Source of the DNA: an uncultured Bacteroidales bacterium
GTDB taxonomy: Bacteria > Bacteroidota > Bacteroidia > Bacteroidales > Paludibacteraceae
Assembly (NCBI GenBank): GCA_902792535.1
Contig: CADAZU010000015.1
Location: forward strand, 1 to 34,467
Direction of reading: 5' to 3'
Length of the DNA: 34,467 nucleotides
Shown in pieces: positions 31,503-34,467 of this stretch; position 1 is the stretch's first letter, and the number at the start of each line of letters is the position of its first letter. Both the position numbers and the translations under genes were made by a program. Below the pieces are notes generated by a model. It was given only the letters and a program-made list of their open reading frames with translations. It had not been told where the DNA came from and did not search any database.

Positions 31503-31949
31503 ATGAAAGCAATAGAAATGAATCAAGCCCTTAAGGAGGCAATCAAGACAACAGAAGTATTAGGTGCCAGCGCATTGGAAGAGACACGTGCTTTGCGGCA
31601 GTTGATAGCGTCAGCTAACGCTCGTATCGAAGAGCTGGAAACAGCGGCGGTAGAGGACGCAAAAGTGTGCGCTATCGAGCAGAACGGCGAGGACAAAGGG
31701 AAATTCCTCTTTGACGGTCACCACTTTGAATTGCGCAAGGCAGAGACAAACGATTTCGTAGGTAAGCCGCAGAAATACACGATGGCTGAAGGCGTAGCAT
31801 ACCGGCAGAAGATTGCAGAGCAGCAAGTGCTGAAAGCGAAGTCATCTGCCATCACCAAGGCGCTGAAAGCGATTAAGGATGCGTTCCCGACGACGCACCC
31901 GAACATCGAGCCGGATAGCGTGGAATACACGGTGGTTTGTGTGGACTAA
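31503..31949 (+). CDS. Small unrecognised protein, HNH-linked
   Basis: 148 residues, mostly helical and charged, with an N-terminal coiled coil (about 5-48, EETRALRQLIASANARIEEL) and a lysine/alanine-rich helix (about 100-128). No membrane segment or signal is seen. The start is 2 bases after the HNH stop, so it is translationally coupled to it. I do not recognise a family; it may be a partner or inhibitor of the HNH protein, which is inference from spacing only. Confidence 0.55.
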   Translation: MKAIEMNQALKEAIKTTEVLGASALEETRALRQLIASANARIEELETAAVEDAKVCAIEQNGEDKGKFLFDGHHFELRKAETNDFVGKPQKYTMAEGVAYRQKIAEQQVLKAKSSAITKALKAIKDAFPTTHPNIEPDSVEYTVVCVD

Positions 31950-31994
31950 AAGAAAGCGAATAAGAAAAAGTAAGCAAAAAGAATTACAAAGAAA

Positions 31995-32040
31995 AATCTT
32001 CCCCCTCCTCTACACACGTTGTAGGGGACTGGGGGAGATT
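31995..32040. repeat. GC-rich interrupted palindrome
   Basis: AATCTtCCCCC pairs with GGGGGAGATT, with an inner CTACA/TGTAG stem. It fills half of the 103-base gap between two small genes. It resembles the CCTCCCC/GGGGAGG palindrome inside ccsBA and may be a REP-like element of this genome. Confidence 0.55.
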
Positions 32041-32052
32041 ATTAAGAAAATT

Positions 32053-32403
32053 ATGAAACGAGATTCTTTTGAAGTTATTTGGGAGTTTCTAGCACCTGAC
32101 GAGCAGCAGTTTGGCAACCGGAAAGAGGCTTGCCGGCGGTTGTGGAGTGGTTTGTCAGTTCCCAAGCAGCGGCAGATCTATGCGACCTTTGTTTGGCAGA
32201 GGGAGCAGAAGATAGCCATAGACGAAAATCCTTATTTTGCCATCAGTCATTGCCAGCCCAAGCCGTTCAACTACAACGGTGCGAATGTATCCCTGCCGAA
32301 CGATACGAAGCTGTTTATAGCCAAGTACGGAGAACATTACGGGGTGTATTCAAAGTTGGATACGGAGGCTTTTGAGATGGTGGATAAAAGACCTTTTAAT
32401 TAA
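32053..32403 (+). CDS. Small unrecognised protein (116 residues)
   Basis: From ATG 32053 the product begins MKRDSFEVIWEFLAPDEQQF and is helical in its first half (KEACRRLWSGLSVPKQRQIY), then forms short strands (NGANVSLPNDTKLFI). The first half has the look of a small DNA-binding or adaptor helix bundle. No family is recognised. The upstream in-frame extension to 31879 runs through the palindrome and the end of the preceding gene, so it is not taken as coding. The next gene starts 9 bases on. Confidence 0.5.
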   Translation: MKRDSFEVIWEFLAPDEQQFGNRKEACRRLWSGLSVPKQRQIYATFVWQREQKIAIDENPYFAISHCQPKPFNYNGANVSLPNDTKLFIAKYGEHYGVYSKLDTEAFEMVDKRPFN

Positions 32404-32412
32404 ATTTCAGCT

Positions 32413-32700
32413 ATGGATTATCCTTTATATGACGTACCCTACTTGGTACGTGACCCGAATGAGTACCGGATGTCGGAGAAACGGCATCAGTTAGAAGTGC
32501 GGAACCAGGCGGTAGTGGATGAGTACTTTGTGGCGCGAGACAAGGGTGCTTCGGCGCATGAGGCGCGAGAGGTCGTGGCGCAGAAGCACAAGATAACACC
32601 CGAAAGAGTTTATTGCATCGTCAAATGGTTCTTCAATCAGGCGAGAAAACGGCGAAAATATGATTTTTTGCAAAAATTTGCGTCTTTGGAGGAACACTAA
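32413..32700 (+). CDS. Small unrecognised basic protein (95 residues)
   Basis: A 95-residue, charged, helical protein with a predicted HTH-like stretch (EAREVVAQKHKITPERVYCIVKWF, residues ~52-75) and a basic tail NQARKRRKYDF. It could be a small DNA-binding protein of the island. It lies in the same run as the gene before (9-base gap). Recognition is by shape only. Confidence 0.5.
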   Translation: MDYPLYDVPYLVRDPNEYRMSEKRHQLEVRNQAVVDEYFVARDKGASAHEAREVVAQKHKITPERVYCIVKWFFNQARKRRKYDFLQKFASLEEH

Positions 32701-32714
32701 AGTTACTCTGATAT

Positions 32715-32755
32715 TAATTTTGCAGCGGATTTTGAGAAAAGATCCGCTGTTTTTG
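32715..32755 (+). terminator. -7-like box merged with a terminator hairpin
   Basis: CAGCGGAT (32723-32730) pairs with ATCCGCTG (32742-32749), followed by T5; it terminates the small-gene run. Directly before it is TAATTTTG (32715-32722), the same -7 box and following GCAGCG as at 21335, so a promoter may fire into the hairpin. Confidence 0.6.
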
Positions 32756-32814
32756 ATGTCGCTATCGTCCCGTATGTCTCTCGTAAGCCGCTCGTGTTTT
32801 TGCAAGGCGAAAAA

Positions 32815-32936
32815 CCGGAATAGGATTCCGGGCTAATAGACGAAGAAAAGCCCGCATACAATGCGGGGAAAGAAACATACATTATTAACCAGATCGCCCA
32901 TGTATGGTCGATACGAAAGTAGCGGACATATGGGCG
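32815..32936 (+). ncRNA. Candidate structured RNA: three consecutive hairpins
   Basis: Perfect seven-base stems occur at 32815-32831 (CCGGAAT/ATTCCGG, loop AGG), at 32851-32867 (CCCGCAT/ATGCGGG, loop ACA) and around 32895-32936 (CGCCCAT/ATGGGCG, 28-base interior). The region has no good reading frame, is not followed by T-runs, and ends 25 bases before the next gene. It could be a leader or regulatory RNA of 32962-33270, or a small RNA. No known class was recognised. Confidence 0.4.
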
Positions 32937-32961
32937 GATACAAAAAACCTAAACTTTAACT

Positions 32962-33270
32962 ATGAGTAAAATCAATTTGGAAGCGCCGTTTACGGCTTTT
33001 CGAGGCAAGATCTGCAAGCACTCGAAAATCATCTTTGCCCAACGCGGGCAGACCCAGTACACCTCGCAGATTTGCAACCCGCGAACCAAAGCGTACAGCG
33101 AGGAGGAGATAGCCCGTCAGGGTAAGTTCAAACAGGCGGTGGTCAATGCTAATGCCGCTTTAGCGGACAGCACGCAGAAAGCAACGTACGAGGCAGAGTA
33201 CAAGGCTCAGAGCAAGTACAAGAGCCTGAGGGGGTATGTGATTGCAAAGGAGTATGAGAAACTCGCTTGA
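32962..33270 (+). CDS. Small unrecognised protein at the island's right end
   Basis: 102 residues, basic, starting MSKINLEAPFTAFRGKICKH and ending GYVIAKEYEKLA; the second half is helical (KFKQAVVNANAALADSTQK). No domain is recognised. The C-terminal half resembles the partial product at the window start (1-339), so both may belong to one Bacteroidales small-protein family. It is the last gene before the nqrF tail. A GCGCT/AGCGC hairpin lies just after it at 33286-33298. Confidence 0.55.
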   Translation: MSKINLEAPFTAFRGKICKHSKIIFAQRGQTQYTSQICNPRTKAYSEEEIARQGKFKQAVVNANAALADSTQKATYEAEYKAQSKYKSLRGYVIAKEYEKLA

Positions 33271-33344
33271 TTTGCCCTAAGTAATGCGCTAAAAGCGCGT
33301 TAATAAAACCGGAACGCAAGCCGGAGCAAAGCGAAACCATATAA

Positions 33345-33372
33345 AAACACGCACGTATACGCGTGCGTGTTT
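33345..33372 (-). terminator. Terminator linked to nqrF tail copy B
   Basis: AAACACGCACG pairs with CGTGCGTGTTT (11-base stem). On the - strand T5 follows. It sits 27 bases past the stop of the nqrF tail at 33399, where a real nqrF terminator would be. Confidence 0.75.
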
Positions 33373-33381
33373 CTATTAAAA

Positions 33382-33470
33382 GGCCCGAAACTTTGGCGTT
33401 AGCCACCAAAATTATCAAAACGAATATCGGCATCGTCCACTCCGAGGGAGTGCAGGAGATCCAATACCGT
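33382..33470 (-). repeat. Right arm of island inverted repeat
   Basis: 33417-33470 (54 bases) and 33382-33398 (17 bases) are exact reverse complements of 20941-20994 and 21050-21066. The arm coincides with most of the nqrF tail copy B and its 3' flank. The two arms enclose about 12.3 kb. Confidence 0.9.
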
Positions 33471-33494
33471 TTTTGCCATCATAGGAGGACCGCG
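33399..33494 (-). pseudogene. Foreign nqrF 3' tail (copy B)
   Basis: On the - strand it encodes GPPMMAKTVLDLLHSLGVDD and on to ADIRFDNFGG and a TAA, the same protein as the intact gene end but with many synonymous changes (about 70% identity in DNA) left of base 33472. From 33472 to 33493 it is identical to the intact gene. It looks like an nqrF end carried in by a mobile element from another species. Confidence 0.88.
33472..33493. repeat. 22-base direct repeat (att-like), copy 1
   Basis: Begins TTTGCCATCATAGG and is identical to 33833-33854 within nqrF. Homology between the two nqrF ends switches from diverged to perfect at this point, and ends at 33493. The repeat copies are 361 bases apart. 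Confidence 0.8.
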
Positions 33495-33566
33495 GCGCTT
33501 GCGCTAAGGCTCAGTACGATTCGCGACCACGTCGCTCATATGAACTTTCGCCTTACGCTACGCTTT

Positions 33567-33590
33567 CCCCACAAATTAAAATTTGCGGGG
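33567..33590. repeat. 24-base palindrome in the interval between nqrF ends
   Basis: CCCC-A-CAAATT faces AATTTG-C-GGGG with a single mismatch. The surrounding 33494-33710 shows no supported gene; short GC-rich words (CGCTTGCGCT, TTACGCTACGCTTT) suggest an old scar or intergenic repeat. Confidence 0.6.
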
Positions 33591-33710
33591 ACCCCGTTAA
33601 AAGGCTACCTCTGCGCTCTCTCCCATGAGAAGCCCATCCACGGTCTGCTCCACTCGAACGTAAACAACAGCAGCCATCCTAAGCATACGGGGACGAGTAG
33701 GGTAAATAAA

Positions 33711-33740
33711 AATAGAGGAACTCATGGGAGCCCCTCTATT
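33711..33740 (-). terminator. Terminator of nqrF
   Basis: AATAGAGG pairs with CCTCTATT; on the - strand T5 follows. It lies 20 bases beyond the nqrF stop. Confidence 0.75.
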
Positions 33741-33759
33741 CTTATTTAGATCCTTCGGA

Positions 33760-34467
33760 TCATCCTCCGAAGTTATCGAAGCGGATGTCGGCATCATCGA
33801 CGCCCAGCGAGTGGAGCAGGTCGAGGACGGTCTTTGCCATCATAGGAGGACCGCAGAGGTAGTACTCGACATCCTCGGGAGCGTCATGCTGCTTGAGGTA
33901 AGTGTCGCCCATGACCGGAGCGATGAAGCCCGGGGTGTACTTGATACCCAGTTGGTCTGCCTTCGGGTCCGGACGGTCCAGCGCCAAGTGGAAATGGAAG
34001 TTCGGGAACTCCTTCTCCAGCGCGAGGAAATCGTCGAGGAAGAAGACTTCGTCGATAGCACGTGCGCCGTAGAAATAGTGCATCTCACGGTCACGGCAGT
34101 TGCGGGTCTTCAACATGTGCATGATCTGCGCACGCAGCGGCGCCATACCGGCTCCACCACCAACCCAGATCATCTCCTTCTTACTGTCATAAACAGGACG
34201 GAACTCACCGTAAGGACCGCTCATGCGCACCTTGTCGCCCGGTTTGAGCGAGAAGATATACGTGGAAGCGATACCGCAAGGAACGTCCATGAACTCCGGT
34301 CCGTTGGGGCACTGATCCTTCGGTTTGAAGGGCGGGGTGGCGATACGGACGGTGAGGGTGATGATGTCTCCCTCGTCGGGGTAGTTAGCCATCGAATAAG
34401 CACGAACGGTAGCCTGGGTGTTCTTCTGTTTGAGTTTGAAGAGCCCGAACTTCTGCCAAGCCGGCAG
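33760..34467 (-). CDS. nqrF: Na+-translocating NADH:quinone reductase subunit F, 3' part
   Basis: 235 C-terminal residues are visible; the start lies beyond the window. Motifs in order: FAD-binding RAYSMANYP, a second FAD contact region with GIASTYIFSL and SGPYGEFR, the NAD(H)-binding WVGGGAGMAPLRAQI, FYGARAIDEVFFLDDF, LCGPPMMAKTV, and the terminus DIRFDNFGG. NqrF takes electrons from NADH through FAD to a 2Fe-2S centre (which is in the missing part) and feeds the sodium pump in the inner membrane. The gene is intact to its stop; the last 24 codons exist in two more partial copies in the window, marking it as an integration target. Confidence 0.93.
   Translation of the reverse strand: MPAWQKFGLFKLKQKNTQATVRAYSMANYPDEGDIITLTVRIATPPFKPKDQCPNGPEFMDVPCGIASTYIFSLKPGDKVRMSGPYGEFRPVYDSKKEMIWVGGGAGMAPLRAQIMHMLKTRNCRDREMHYFYGARAIDEVFFLDDFLALEKEFPNFHFHLALDRPDPKADQLGIKYTPGFIAPVMGDTYLKQHDAPEDVEYYLCGPPMMAKTVLDLLHSLGVDDADIRFDNFGG
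33833..33854. repeat. 22-base direct repeat (att-like), copy 2
   Basis: Lies inside nqrF at the GPPMMAK codons and matches 33472-33493 exactly. The adjacent base order GGTCTTTGC resembles the TTTGC-containing cores described for CTnDOT-type integrases. Confidence 0.8.

Noticed and set aside
20874-33494. Integration into a tRNA gene
   Set aside because: No tRNA-like cloverleaf was found at either edge; the duplicated sequence is protein-coding nqrF.
33363-33749. 128-residue + strand frame at the right edge
   Set aside because: It is the antisense of the nqrF tail B and then repeat-like, terminator-containing DNA.
33597-33797. 66-residue - strand frame between the nqrF copies
   Set aside because: It starts inside the antisense frame of nqrF, crosses the nqrF terminator and shows no domain pattern.

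Overview
The window looks like chromosome of a Bacteroidales bacterium, probably from a gut or rumen habitat. The evidence is repeated Bacteroidetes-type promoters (TTTG, about 19-20 bases, TAnnTTTG) with no strong Shine-Dalgarno sites, AT-rich spacers built from AATTTACAATTT words, and gene content typical of the order: NqrF of the sodium pump, a CcsBA heme exporter, an imelysin/di-heme lipoprotein pair and a DUF4143-type ATPase. No rRNA, tRNA, CRISPR array or transposase gene was seen.

Region 1 (about 430-12200, + strand) is a surface polysaccharide cluster: a polytopic glycosyltransferase, a GT4 glycosyltransferase, two paralogous FemAB-like acyltransferases, a DUF354 protein, a WlbA/WbpB-type sugar dehydrogenase, a WecB/WbpI-type epimerase, a cytidylate-kinase-like protein and an initiating sugar transferase. 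The dehydrogenase/epimerase pair suggests a 2,3-diamino sugar acid such as a ManNAc3NAcA derivative. A self-contained AAA ATPase gene with three 33-base-spaced promoter repeats, plus a gene scrap, interrupts the cluster at 5100-6870. A hemolysin-III/PAQR gene follows the cluster.

Region 2 (12857-18315, - strand) is a probable iron operon: outer-membrane porin, imelysin lipoprotein, di-heme oxidoreductase lipoprotein and CcsBA. Divergent from it are a RIC/ScdA-like di-iron protein with a LuxR-type HTH gene, then a histidine-decarboxylase-like PLP enzyme that carries a signal peptide.

Region 3 (about 20870-33760) is an accessory island at the 3' end of nqrF. Three copies of the last codons of nqrF are present: the intact gene at 33760, a diverged tail at 33399 and a tail at 20874. 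The 20874 tail is fused head-to-head to an inverted copy of the 33399 tail. The island is therefore bounded by a perfect 54-base inverted repeat 12.4 kb apart. Inside is one tight gene string: C5-cytosine methyltransferase, BsuBI/PstI-type endonuclease, SNF2-family helicase, Hsp70-like ATPase without a substrate-binding domain, and WYL regulator. I take this as a candidate, possibly undescribed, anti-phage system. An operator-like palindrome (ACTCCCATGTTTTGGGAGT) sits at the same distance from a -7 box both at the left edge of the island (21307) and just after the WYL gene (29717). It links a 35-residue membrane peptide to a right-hand module of small unrecognised genes, including an HNH protein. 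No recombinase is encoded in the window.

Region 4 (33760-34467, - strand) is the 3' part of nqrF.
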